Positions 8,891 through 19,620 of a DNA stretch of 23,286 nt are shown one piece after another. Under the pieces are notes generated by a model. That model was given only the letters and a program-made list of their open reading frames with translations. It was not told the origin of the DNA and did no database searches. Both the position numbers and the translations under genes were made by a program. Source of the stretch: Reticulitermes lucifugus (taxonomy: Eukaryota; Arthropoda; Insecta; Blattodea; Rhinotermitidae); the NCBI GenBank assembly GCA_026260175.1, contig JAKCWW010000794.1:1305-24590 (forward strand), given 5' to 3'. Within the stretch, counting starts at the first letter, position 1. Every line of letters starts with the position of its first letter.

Positions 8891-10178
8891 CAAATTTTTC
8901 AAATTGTAGGTTATTTAAATCATATTTATGTGAATATTCCAGTGTAAACATTTGCGAAATAAGAGAAAATTTTGAATTCTCAGAAGAATTTTCACTCTAT
9001 AATGGACACATTTCTACGCCAAGCAACTTGAAGACTTTCTTAAGTTCTAGATGAATATGAATCTACGAGCATAAATTCCTCTGAACTTTCCAAGACCCTT
9101 AGAATCCATATTATCAATAGACAAATGTCAAAAAATCCAAGGAAATAAGTGGCAACGAATCGAAACCCCTGTATTACAAAATATTATATGAGCATAGAAC
9201 TTTGTGATTTAAATGTATTATTATATTCAACAAAATCAAGATCATGGAAATAGGCCTAAGTGAAATCGTTTGAACCCTCAAAACTTTATTTGACTCTTCG
9301 TAACAAAACATTTAAACCGCACACACGCTCACATGGCAATAGGTCTAAAACCTCAGCTCCCCATTGTTTCCTAGTCAAAAGGGAGCTGCTTTTAAATACT
9401 ACTCTAAAGAGCGCAGAAAATACACCTACACAGAGTGCTATAATACCGACAGAGAGAGAGAGAAGATAACTTGATGTCTGATGTCGCGGTACTTAACGGG
9501 GTTTGCTTGTTGATTGCCACTGTAAAAGAAGGGATCGAAGAGCAATGGTAAAACCTTTACATGCTAAATACCTCCCTCATGCAGGAAAGAGTTCAACTGT
9601 GGTCATAATTAAGAATTTTGAAACAGAAAAGGTAATGAAAAAGGACATGCCCATGAATGGCGGCTATGTGGGGGGGATTTAGGGGTTTTAATTGTTCGGG
9701 TAGATATTTTCCAAGCATGTGCAACAGAACTTCCTATTCAAGTAGACAAACTGGACATAATGCATGTGGGTTAAATAAATGCATTACATGAAATAACGTT
9801 TCATAAAGGTTGTACCTTACACGTAGAACATCCCCTAATAACGGAAAGGTCTAACATATTTATAGAATGCTACGTTCAAGGATATGGTCGCCGCTCATCT
9901 GTGTAAATCAAATGTGTGAGCTGACAAGCTGTAGTTCATAATCAACATCAGCAGTCACTAAACGTTCATAATTTCATAATACAATATTACAGTAGAGCAA
10001 AAAATACGTTTGGATAATACATTTCTTTATAAGTGAAATTACTGTGCTTCTAAAAAACAATAAGCAAATAAAATTTATTGAATCAGAGTAGGTTTGATTT
10101 CTTAAAATTTACAATTCCAAACCTTGTGTGCATAAGATTCAAATCTTCCGAGATGTTACGTCGGTCTACTGGTAAACA
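8891..10178. other. Intron stretch with no recognisable feature
   Basis: Apart from the short AG run at 9451 I see only unstructured AT-rich sequence. The open frames here have no recognisable domains and atypical composition for protein. Confidence 0.6.
9451..9462 (+). repeat. (AG)6 run
   Basis: Six AG units. Confidence 0.85.
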
Positions 10179-10345
10179 GCTACAGACGTTTCGGACTGTA
10201 ATACCGCTACCTTCAGGTTCAAACGGTCCAAGTAGGAGGCATTACCCTCCTCCGAAAGGGCAGTAATTATTTACCAATCGACACGGTAGAAATTCCAAGA
10301 AGACTTGAATCGTCGACAGCACAAGTTTGAGAACCTCAAATCTCG
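10179..10345 (-). repeat. Composite repeat: recurrent fragment plus retroelement-terminus-like motif
   Basis: On the minus strand, CGAGATTTGAGGTTCTC at 10345-10329 and GATTCAAGTCTTCTTGG at 10311-10295 match the copy at 778-880. About 75 bases further on comes CCTGAAGGTAGCGGTATTAC and then AGTCCGAAACGTCTGTAGC, down to 10179. This resembles the arms at 5040-5263. It suggests that the two motifs belong to one element. The hammerhead-like core is CTGAAGG instead of CTGANGA, so a working ribozyme is not expected. Confidence 0.6.
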
Positions 10346-12840
10346 GGTGTGTATGTACATTTTTAAAAGCCTCCATATTTGCAACGCTAAAAAGATTATG
10401 TGCAGCAGGTTCAGAACAATTTAGAATGGCAATGTTAAATAAACTGTTTAAAGACATTGGAGAGCGGATTAATTTTTCAGTAAAGCTTGTCACAGTTCTA
10501 TAAACCTTTGTTACACTTAGACTAATTTGTGATTATAAGAACACCCATAGAAATAAAACAAAGTACAATGTCGCACATGAAGAATTTTTTACAATAAAAT
10601 ACTACCAAGACTATACATAATATATCCAATATTGAAACAGGGTAAAACTGCAATAACAGTTCACTAAAGGAGAAGGACAAAAAATTCGTCTGAAATATAA
10701 TTAGCACTGTAAGGTACAGAGAAAATAAAAATTATGTACTGTTTTAACAAAATACATCGTGACTTGTATGGTGGACAGATTGTTTTATTTAGTGTTCTGT
10801 CTTCCTGCGGTACCCGATCTATCGTTACTGAAGGGATAAATTTTACTAAATTTTATACAAGCGAGTACTGTTGGAGTTACATGACGCTTTGCTTGAATTG
10901 TACACAAAAGCAGCCCTTAACATTCATGATTTCGAAAATGTCTGGAAGTCAATGGGTCCGGTAACATACGAACACTTTTGTGTAGACCGCAACTGCAAGG
11001 CACGTCAAGCTGCTGTCAAGATACCAAGTGTTCTGAGTAGCGCACAAAAATAAACTTTATACGGACTCTTCAGGGCTACGTACTTATACTGCTAATGTTA
11101 CTAGTTAAAGTGTTCAGATGTGAAATTCGCGTATTTAGACCATTCTTTGTCGTACACTGCACGTGTTTCAGTTCCTGTCATTGTATCAGTTAATGGTAAG
11201 TAATATTTAGAACTATGGAAACAAATCTGTCACAGTAAATTAAAATGCAGTATCAGCATTTTCTTTCAAACTCTTTTAGAGACCGCAATTAAGACTTATG
11301 ATCTCAAAATCTAGTGAAGCGTTCGTAATAATTTCTCATTCACGACAGGCGATCTGAATTTAAAAAAAGAGACTGTGTCATTTTGGGTCCTAAGGTCATG
11401 TTAGTTGGGAAAACAATGAACATTTAGAATGTACTGTTAATCAGTCAGTCTAATGGCATAGGATATTTACAGCAGAAGTGTCATTTAGAGATTAAATATC
11501 TTAAAATGTTGTTTCGGAATGAAGAATCTCACAGACACAACACTTTAAAAGACAAAATATCTCCCACATTACGGAATAAAGGCCCAAACGATTATAATGG
11601 GAGAATACGCATTAGAAATCCCCCCCTTAAAATGATTATCAGTACGGTATACATAATCTCCCAAAATTAAACGTGTTGTAGAAAGCTCTCACAGGCCGAA
11701 TGGTGATATGGAACTCCTAGATGGGCTGGCGACAGGAATATCACATAGGGCAGAACATCAGAAATTCTGACAGAAATCTCCCATGGAGAAATGTACATAC
11801 CAGCGGAAGTAGTGCCTTGTATTATATATAACCCATATTGACGTCACATTATTCAAGGTACAATACCACATCTACTTCACAAGGGAAGCAATTACAGAAT
11901 AATGTTAATAAGCCTTCCCCTTGCAAATATGAAAACACACGTTAAATGCAGGGTACACCTAGCAGCGCTGTGTTTAAGCTACCCTACAATAAACGCTTCT
12001 ACTAATGATATACATTAAAATCGTTACGTTTTCGTGCACAGAGAAATTGCTTCGTTTATATTTACGTCTTTACGTCCAACGCAAAGTTTATTTTACTTGT
12101 ATGATTATTGCAGTGGCCACGAGATCGCTAGCGAAATATCATAAGGAATTTGGAATAACAGAAAAACTTCTGTTTAAAAATCTTTTCACGTATTATAATT
12201 AAAGGGCGTCATGTCGAATTGCTGTCGAGGTCATGTAAGACTGTCTGTAAATGAGAAAATGAAACCACCTGTAAAATTAATTATTGAAATAAGTGTTTGA
12301 TACGTATAATACTTGTTTTACCACGAAGTTTTAAATTTCCCCGACTGAGCGTGTTTATTCATTCCTTATGTTTCTCAGGACAAAGAATAATTATTTCTAT
12401 AAAGAACATGCACCGGTTTGTCTTTACACTGGAGACACAGATATAGTGGTTATGACATTAAGCTTATATTTGCAGTTTCAGCACGAAAATTCAGAAGAAT
12501 AATTTTCCTCCAAACACATCTCAGCATCATATTTCTAAAAATTCGACCCTGCAAACTGTTTAGGCCTATACGATCCCTATTACGTCCGAAGAGGCTTCTA
12601 AATAACTGACGACAGCATCCCAGAATAAAACGTAGGCTATCTAAATAAGACCCTTATCCAACCCCATCCAATCTCCTTTGTGATTAATCAGTTTTCAATG
12701 AGCCTCGTATAAAGAAATGGACTCCCAAGTTCCAAATTCCATGTCATTTTTCCTGTTATTAGTTCATGCCACAGAACTCATACTCGTACAAGTCCAGGCC
12801 CGGTTTAATATTTCGTAACACGCTGTTAGTTCCTTTACGG
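10346..12840. other. Long intron stretch, one unassigned short reading frame
   Basis: I see no repeats of known family in these 2.5 kb. The only protein-like stretch is the frame at 10850-11053 on the plus strand: 67 codons without a stop, including LELHDALLELYTKAAL, FENVWKSMG and CVDRNCKARQ. It has no splice-site support that I can vouch for and I do not recognise it. A frame of this length can occur by chance. Confidence 0.5.
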
Positions 12841-13245
12841 CAGGGCCGCTCAACCCGTAGCTCGCGGGCAACGTGTTGCCCGCGACACAGTGTTACGTTG
12901 CTCGCGGAGATATTTGAAATGAGATTCGAACCCTTTCCTCTGCAAAGCCGAGATAAAAACGCCAAAGCTATTTTGAAAACTTTTCAGCTGTTTATTCATG
13001 GAGATGTGCATTATATTGCTAATTCAATTTGTGAAAATGTGCTAAAAATTGCGACACCCCTAGCCTAAGAATTGCACTTTTTATAAATGTTTCCCACTAT
13101 AATCAGTACGTTTTTCTTGCACAAGATACACAGAAATATACACAGGTAACATTACTCATATAATTATATGTATACGGATTAATTCTTCATTCTGTGTATT
13201 GCAGTTCACGTTGCCCGCCTGCAGACTAACTCTTGCAGAAGTTGC
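12841..13245. mobile_element. Possible non-autonomous hAT-like element
   Basis: The left edge, cagggccgctcaacccgtag, resembles hAT termini of the CAGGGGTGCTCAACC type. It is followed by a perfect 11-bp palindrome around 12862-12885 (tcgcgggcaac, GT, gttgcccgcga), as is usual in subterminal regions of that group. The 12-mer gcgggcaacgtg at 12864-12875 recurs as its exact reverse complement at 13207-13218. The right end and an 8-bp target duplication could not be fixed, so the right boundary is a guess. The frames inside show no transposase motif. Confidence 0.4.
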
Positions 13246-13807
13246 GCGCAACACATACAAGGCTGAGCAAGCCTGCTTTAAGGAGACTTGTCAGCCCCCG
13301 CGTGGAAGACACCTGGCTGAGCGCGACTGCTTATTCCATATACGTGCATTTGCCCACTCCTCCATCCGCAGTCTGCATAAGAGAATGCAGTGCCGACAGT
13401 CCTTCAACATCGCCAACTGATATCAAGTTACGATATTCAAATCATTCAAAGTCAAAATAACATTTACCAGTTGGCTCTCTGTCGGACAGCAATTTTAAGA
13501 GGTTAAGGGGTATTTTTATTACCGTTATACGTTTCTTTTGAGGCACTGGGTGGATTTCACAAATATTTTCAACGTAGTGACAAAAGGATGAATTATGTTC
13601 ACTCTGTTGGGTTGAACCTGGGCATAGCAGTATGTTTCAGACTTTCACCTTGAAGGATAATTAATTAACACACAAGGAAACACTATGACAAAGGAACCGA
13701 CCGTTCATCAGCACTAACACCAAAGCCCGCCATTGGACATACTCTTGACCCAGTTCCATTATCCTCACTCCCTCATAAACGTCTTTGTAAGATCTATTTA
13801 CATAAGA

Positions 13808-13880
13808 ATCTGAAGCTCTCACACCGGTGCTGCAGAAGCTTGAAGTCTTCTGAGATGCGACAGGGTCTTGGGCATGTAGT
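13808..13880 (+). repeat. Recurrent interspersed repeat fragment, copy 3 (plus, diverged)
   Basis: The stretch gaagcttgaagtcttctgag matches gaagattcaagtcttctggg at 814-833 with few changes. The upstream part aagctctcacaccgg loosely matches gaggttctcgcagagg. Confidence 0.5.
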
Positions 13881-14039
13881 TCTTACCCAACGACACAGCG
13901 TTACATTCAAGAAGACGAAGCTTCATCTATCTTATCTCCTATTCGGTATTCCACTTGGACGTTTACCAAGTGATTTCTCCACCAAAATTCTGTATGTATT
14001 CCGCCCACAGACGTAAGCCACAAATGCAATTCATCACAG

Positions 14040-14051
14040 TATATTAGACTT
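14040..14051 (+). repeat. Target-site duplication, left copy
   Basis: The 12-mer tatattagactt is identical to 14339-14350 and brackets the family C SINE. Confidence 0.95.
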
Positions 14052-14338
14052 GGCCGTGTCATGGCTCAGGCGGTTAGACGCCGGCCTCTCACCGCGGAGG
14101 CCCGGGTTCGATCCCGGGTCATTCCATGTGAGATTTGTGGAGGACAAAGTGGCACTGGGACAGGTTTTTCTCCGAGTTGTCGGTTTTTCCCTGTCAATTT
14201 CATTCCACTGGTGCTCCATTAATTGTAAAACTTTGTAAAAAAAACTACCCATCTTCATCACAGGGGTTGCACAAGAAGCCTTAAGGCTGCGGTGCGTCCA
14301 TAGCATCTGCTGCGTGGCCCTTCACCACGCAAAAAAAA
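14052..14338 (+). mobile_element. SINE family C, complete and apparently young
   Basis: The head reads ggccgtgtcatggctcagg followed by cggttagacgc (box A) and cccgggttcgatcccggg (box B, 14101-14118). The body runs through gtggaggacaaagtggcact and ends in an A-rich tail, cacgcaaaaaaaa. A perfect 12-bp target duplication (14040-14051 and 14339-14350) defines both ends, giving 287 bases. The T-arm-like stem is a perfect cccggg pair, but its loop is one base short of a real tRNA, so this is not a functional tRNA. The ctctcacc segment where an anticodon loop would be suggests a Glu-like ancestor. The perfect duplication points to recent insertion. Confidence 0.95.
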
Positions 14339-14350
14339 TATATTAGACTT
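14339..14350 (+). repeat. Target-site duplication, right copy
   Basis: Identical to 14040-14051, directly after the A-rich tail of the SINE. Confidence 0.95.
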
Positions 14351-16090
14351 CACTGCCGAACAATAGCAGACGACGTGTATAAAACAAAAACTTCCTCATT
14401 CTATACACGCGGATGCTAAATTTATCGCTTAATCTCAAACTTCTTAGGTCAAAATACTTCTCTCTACAATAACTTATGACGTATCGGATCACTGAGAGGG
14501 ACAGTGGCCTTCAGGATAATATTTTCGGGCATAATTATGTATAGATACGGACAGGCGAAAAGAAGAGGTCATTTATCTGGGGGACCAACAAAACGTTACC
14601 GCAAAACTATGTTACTAATTTTTCACTGCATATGTCGTCATCGCTGATAAGGTTTTACGTGTTGAAAGAATCTTGCGAAATAAAATTCCATACGTGTCAG
14701 CAAATATCTACCAATTTTCTTGTATTTTATTTTAAATTAATTGCGAAGGTAATAATGCAGCAACGCTTAAAAATAGATGAAAATATGTGATAATTTTGGA
14801 TCTTCTGTAGTTATGATAACACGTGTTTTCATATACTTATGGAGAAGGCGCTTAAATTTATACAAAGGCGACATGTGTAAGAGAATTATTACAAACAAAA
14901 CGAGTTGTTTATCACTGCTTAAATAAAGTATGTTATTAAGGTACAAGAAAAACACTGTGCAAGAAGTGTATCTGAGAAACAACCGATATTCGGCGTTCAG
15001 TGAAGTTTTAGTATGCACAAAATGATGTAATTCAACTAAGTGTGAAATCGGGGTAAACATGTAGGCAGTTATATCTGGGATACTATAAAATGGTTCAATA
15101 CTGCAAAGACAAAGTTATTTCTCAGTCACACATATATGATTGTGAAGAACAGTGCACACATATTCAGGCAAAACATGCAAAGGCACACCATACTTACATT
15201 GTCATTGTAATAACACAGAAACACATATCAGTTCTGTCCAATAATATAGAGTTATGCGCATGCGTGCAGGCAAAAACGACAACGACGGGCACAATAGTGT
15301 TTTATACTCACCGTGCGGTAATGAGTCCATCTGCCCACAGTCACGGCCCACGTACCAGATTTAACAGAATTTTTATTTTTAAAATTTGATATTTTCTGTT
15401 CAGTTTAAGGCTTTTATATTATTATTTTGTTTTATTGATGACCCTGCAACAGTTTTCATTCATTTTTACACTACTCTGTATTAATGTACCAAGCCTCTGT
15501 CAAAAGTTGTGTATAAAAGTGAAATGAAATTCAAAGAGCTTCCACTAGAATCGAAGTTTATAATGTATCAAACTTTCGCAAAAACAGCAATGGGTCTACA
15601 CAGTAGCTCATTATCATTATAATTACTGACGTCACTTTGAATATCTGCACTACACGTAAATACCATAGCCTTACTCAGCGCTGTTCAGTACTTCTCAGTA
15701 ACAATCTTTCAGCTATTCCTTTGCTCATTGTAATTCCTACACGTGTACGTTACCCTAGCATCTATTACACCCTTCTATAGTTATTGAGACTCAAAACGGA
15801 AGGGACATAGTAGCAATTGTAACGATCAGAGCTGAAGATACGAAAAAAAGCCAATTATGCGTGTCTGTCCAACTGTGGTTAGCTGACCTCTCATGGTTTG
15901 GATTAAAAAACCTGAAGAAACACGATAAATATAGAGGCAGGTATTTGTAGAGCTTCACACAAGAATGGCGGAACAAACGGGATGCTTGGGTCGCAGGGGA
16001 AGTTCCCTGACCTGTGTGACGCTGTATAGAAATATCTTTGTATTTAATCGTGTCTTAACGAAGTGTGCGAATACGTATTTAAAAGCGATC
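14351..16090. other. Intron stretch with no recognisable feature
   Basis: Both strands were checked for receptor exons and known repeats and nothing convincing was found. The minus-strand frame at 14767-15060 is leucine-rich and AT-driven. A donor-like CGGTGAGTAT at 15314-15305 on the minus strand follows no receptor-like coding sequence. One CRE-type palindrome, TGACGTCA, lies at 15627-15634. Confidence 0.55.
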
Positions 16091-16114
16091 TATATATATA
16101 TGTACATATATATA
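16091..16114. repeat. AT-rich palindrome centred on GTAC
   Basis: The TA run tatatatatatgtacatata reads as its own reverse complement. It is best seen as a decayed (TA)n microsatellite with cruciform potential. Confidence 0.85.
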
Positions 16115-16414
16115 AGTTTTCATCAAGTGGTCCACAGCTAGAAGATTTAGAATTCCTACGTGAGTATTGACGGGATACGTAAGAAAATCTCTTGGCCAAA
16201 AACCTATTCATAATCACGCCAAACGTTCGGTTATTTTTCCACTACAGTTCCAGTTTTCAGGATCCCTACTCGCTCGCCGTTTTTAACTGTGCCTGAATAT
16301 TCGGTCAAACACTAATGGCTTATGGCTCGAGTTTCGTTTATTCGTATTATGTATTAAAACTAACTATCAAAATTAAATGTTAAATAATTATCGAAATAAA
16401 GATAGAGGAATAGC

Positions 16415-16620
16415 TTAACCGACTGAGAACCATGGCAGTAACTGACTCAATTCTTAATAACTGACTGACGGAATTACTGCATAATTTGCTGACTGGCCGA
16501 AAGCTATCCAACCGAATGACTAATAAAAAAACTGACTTGACAAATTTAATGACTAACAATGTATTTGAGAAACTGACTGCTCACATAACTGGCTGTATGA
16601 ATTATTGAGTAACTGGATAT
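16415..16620 (+). repeat. Degenerate ACTGA/TGACT simple-sequence region
   Basis: Phrases such as aactgactga, ctgactgacgg, ctgactggc and gagtaactgg recur irregularly over about 200 bases. This looks like an old simple repeat that has mutated. A similar region lies at 19021-19272. Confidence 0.7.
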
Positions 16621-17701
16621 TATTGCGAAAGGTACTGAGGACTTGACAGCAAAGTTTTATGGCCCAATATTAGTTAAAGCGCTGCAGTAATGGAAAATGC
16701 TGAGTATGACACAGCACTATAACCACCTTTAAGGCGTAACATCGTCGATTCAGCAGATAAATAATGTTAAATATGGGGCACAGAGGGAGACATAAATCCA
16801 CAGGGTTTACTTTGGAGACGCGCTGTAGAACCCAACAGCAGAGACCAGCAGGACCAAAATCTTGTCATCTAAATCCTGAACTACCAACTATTTTAGACTG
16901 AGACAGCAACATATACGAGCTGAAGAACGTGCCAGTGTTGACCATCATCATCTATGCAGGTAAGACGTCCAGTGTCTGACCTAATTCGTAAAAGTACAAA
17001 ATTCATTCATAAGGCTGAGCAGGTCATCAGCTAGGGACGACTTGACTGTTGTGAAGAGAACGGCGGAACGTTAATCAGTAACGGCAGGGAAGGCAGTAAT
17101 CATCTGATCATTTGATGAAACAGTAGAGTAGCCTCAGTTACTGTATACAGTTTGAGTTAGTTTGTAAATATAATGTTGATAAGAGAGCCGTGTCTTGTAC
17201 TTTCTAGGCGAATCTGTAACCTCCCGAGTAGGAAGTGTAATGGGAGACATGAACCAGTTTCATCAGAGGTTGTAAAGAATCGTAGTCGATGGTAATATAA
17301 TTCTTGAAAATAACGTTGTTTACGCTACTGTTACTTCGCTTCCGTCCTTCACTATTCCTGAGGGAGAGAAAAATCTAATTACTTTATTTGCTGTGCCCTC
17401 ACTGTTTTGAGACTTCCTACTCTAACAGAAGTCACTCTTTTTCGACAGAGTATAAATTAGGAAAGGTCCTTTCATTCAGGAAAAGTAGTCATTACTTTAG
17501 GGTTAAGACAGGGGAAATGAATAACAACACGGCTAATCTGACGTACATAGGATTTACACACTTACATTACGTATTTCGATAGAGTACTCACTCCACTCTG
17601 CCTCGTCTCATTTTCATTCTGCTATTCGCGCTGGCTTACTCAGCTATCCTCCCTCTACACATTATAACCCCCTATCATTCCTTCAGAACCCTTCCTCATA
17701 C
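16621..17701. other. Intron stretch with no recognisable feature
   Basis: I see no exon, repeat family or structured element. The plus-strand frame at 17388-17582 has a CPHCFETSYSN start but no recognisable fold or zinc-binding partner residues. Confidence 0.55.
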
Positions 17702-17910
17702 TTGGCCGTGTCATGATTTAGGCTGTTAAGTCATTGGGCCTTAACAATGACGCCCGAACTCGATACCAGGCCAGTCCATATGGGATTTGTGGTGGGCAAA
17801 ATGGCACTGGGGGACTTTTACCACTGTCAGCATCATTTCACCAGTGGTCAATACTCATTAATCTACTGGCGACTACACAATCCTAGTAGCTGACAGCATC
17901 GTTAAATAAA
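17702..17910 (+). mobile_element. SINE family C, old diverged copy
   Basis: The head ttggccgtgtcatg matches the element at 14052. Box A (atttaggctgttaagtc) and box B (cgaactcgataccagg) are eroded, so Pol III transcription is unlikely. The body tracks gatttgtggtgggcaaaatg and gcactgggggac, and ends gcatcgttaaataaagc. No target duplication is evident. Confidence 0.8.
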
Positions 17911-18612
17911 GCACTTCTTTCTCTGTCTCCACATTACTCATTACCAAGCATTCTAGCCCGGTTTCTCAACTTAAATTCACATACCGATTTAGCAACTATT
18001 ATTATACTTCCTGCCATAACCGCGCTCACCGTTTAACTTCGGTCTGTACAACATCCAATCTGAGTCAGCATAGGAGCACCAGTAATGATCATCTTCAGGC
18101 TTCTATGATCCTGAGTATCTCAGTCGATAATGCTTCATTACGTACGATTACGATACAAGTATAGATATTAGATCCGACACACTAACCCGCCCGTCCTCCC
18201 AGTCTAAGAGACCGACTGGTGGCTGCGAAATATTTAATTAGTTTGGCAATCAAAATGCACCAGCCAAGGACCACATAATTAGACCTAATTACACTGAAGA
18301 ATAGCTGATTGCAGGAATATTTCCGACGCTCTAGCCTACCCTAGTTACAACCTATCCCAAAGCATACAGTCTCTGTAGGTTGCTTTATTACAAACTGCTG
18401 ACCTTAACCACTCTACCACGAAATCGGCAGATTTAAAGAAACGTGTTCTTTTGATATTCTTTTCTTTTTACGAGAAATACGAGTACTAAGGCGGCTGAAG
18501 GGAATAGTTTCGTGAAGATTGGTGGCACTGCTACCGAACTGACCAGACATGCGCACTTGTGGCAGATATCTAGTAGAACAAGCATAACCAGTCTGCGAAT
18601 AGTCATGGAAGT
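17911..18612. other. Intron stretch with no recognisable feature
   Basis: Mostly unassigned. The minus strand near 18431-18406 has a box A-like TGGTAGAGTGGTTAAGG, but no box B follows at the expected distance. Confidence 0.5.
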
Positions 18613-18913
18613 AAAAGGTAAAGCAATCCCATTACAGGCCTGGAGAGGCGCTTAGGGCTCCAGGAGGTTGAGGCTCCCAGAATTTCTAGACAATCGGCAC
18701 ATAAAGGTGGTAAGGTTGTCAGCCCTACGCACCGACCGCCTTTACCCCTCAAGGAGATAGTCCTGGTACTCATTTCTGTTAGAGTCTGAGTCATCCCTAG
18801 GGTCATATTGCGGCCGGAGGATTATGTCAATGAAAAATTCCAGTGACACCATCAGGAATCAAACCCTCGACCTTCCGGCTTGTAGCGCAGTGCCTCAACC
18901 AATTGCGCCCCGC
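18613..18913 (-). mobile_element. SINE family D, near full-length copy
   Basis: On the minus strand the head reads GCGGGGCGCAATTGGTTGAG then GCACTGCGC (box A), with box B as GAGGGTTTGATTCCTG. The long body contains the shadow frame TQTLTEMSTR followed by KGGRCVGLTTLPPLCADCLE, a peptide string I recognise from Blattodea repeat translations. The possible target duplication is atggaag at 18605 and 18926, which is short and imperfect beyond seven bases. The reading frames here are not host genes. Confidence 0.85.
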
Positions 18914-19020
18914 TTACCTCCAGCGATGGAAGCAGAGACATGACTTTAACGCATCGCTTGTAAATACGACGTAGTGTAAAGCAGCAGGGGTAAAACCTGC
19001 CATAGCAGTGGTCTACTCTT

Positions 19021-19272
19021 TTGAATAAATGACTGTTTGGAAAACTCATCAGTTGACTGACAAAATGAGCAATTGACTAATTACGTGACTGAGTAACTGA
19101 TTAGGTGATAATTGAGTAACTGAATAAATGCTGATGTTTGAATGAGTGAGTGAGTGTGTGTGTAGTTAAGTGACTAAGTAACAGAATCATCATTTGACTG
19201 ACGAAGCAAATCAATAAATACTTAACCGAATAAGTGTTAATGTTATTGGCGCATTGACCAACTGAATGATTG
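19021..19272 (+). repeat. Degenerate TGACT/TAACTGA simple-sequence region
   Basis: Irregular repeats such as gttgactgac, gagtaactga (at 19089 and 19103), tgagtgagtgagtgtgtgtg and tttgactgac fill about 250 bases. It resembles 16415-16620 in words and orientation. Confidence 0.7.
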
Positions 19273-19574
19273 GCCCGCCCACTACATGATTCAAGATGGT
19301 TCTTTAGCACCTATTATTCAACGGTTATAGATCTTTTATCCCTAACGTTACCCTATGGGTCATCACTGTTGACACAAAATCCCAGCATCGAATCCTGCCT
19401 GAATTTATTTATGGTTTTTTCGTACGAGCTATAAAACTTCTCACCTAAACATTACTAGTTGACAAATTATGTATCAGAGAATACTTCGTGGCACGTAATG
19501 TTTAATTTTGCATACGTATCATCCGGACACTCTATATTTACGTGAGCAAGGATGTGAGGATTCTTGGTTATTTT

Positions 19575-19620
19575 TCGAAGCCAAATGGGGTCCGCAAGCA
19601 AGAAAGTTTGGGAAACACTG
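19575..19620 (-). mobile_element. hAT-like transposon right terminus
   Basis: On the minus strand it reads CAGTGTTTCCCAAACTTTCT then TGCTTGCGGACCCC, a wording shared by many hAT terminal repeats (CAGTGNTTCCCAAACTTTTT). CACTG ends at 19620 on the plus strand, so the element would lie to the left. The following 8 bases, ctatatac, would be the target duplication, but I could not find a matching left end. It is probably a truncated relic. Confidence 0.5.

Noticed and set aside
14052..14120. tRNA-like sequence with good box A and box B
   Set aside because: The T-loop is one base short, no acceptor stem pairs, and it is the head of a SINE with its own target duplication, so it is not a tRNA gene.
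15305..15351. Minus-strand donor-like CGGTGAGTAT after an open stretch, considered as an upstream receptor exon
   Set aside because: None of the three frames resembles any part of the receptor's extracellular domain.
11839..15634. Two TGACGTCA palindromes (11839-11846 and 15627-15634) as cAMP-response elements
   Set aside because: Two 8-mers in 23 kb is little above chance, and both lie deep in intron without promoter context.
18406..18431. Minus-strand box A-like TGGTAGAGTGGTTAAGG
   Set aside because: No box B follows at a plausible distance and no SINE body is recognisable.
18603..18806. 67-codon minus-strand open frame containing TEMSTR
   Set aside because: It is the shadow peptide of SINE family D, recurring with the copy at 21431-21676.
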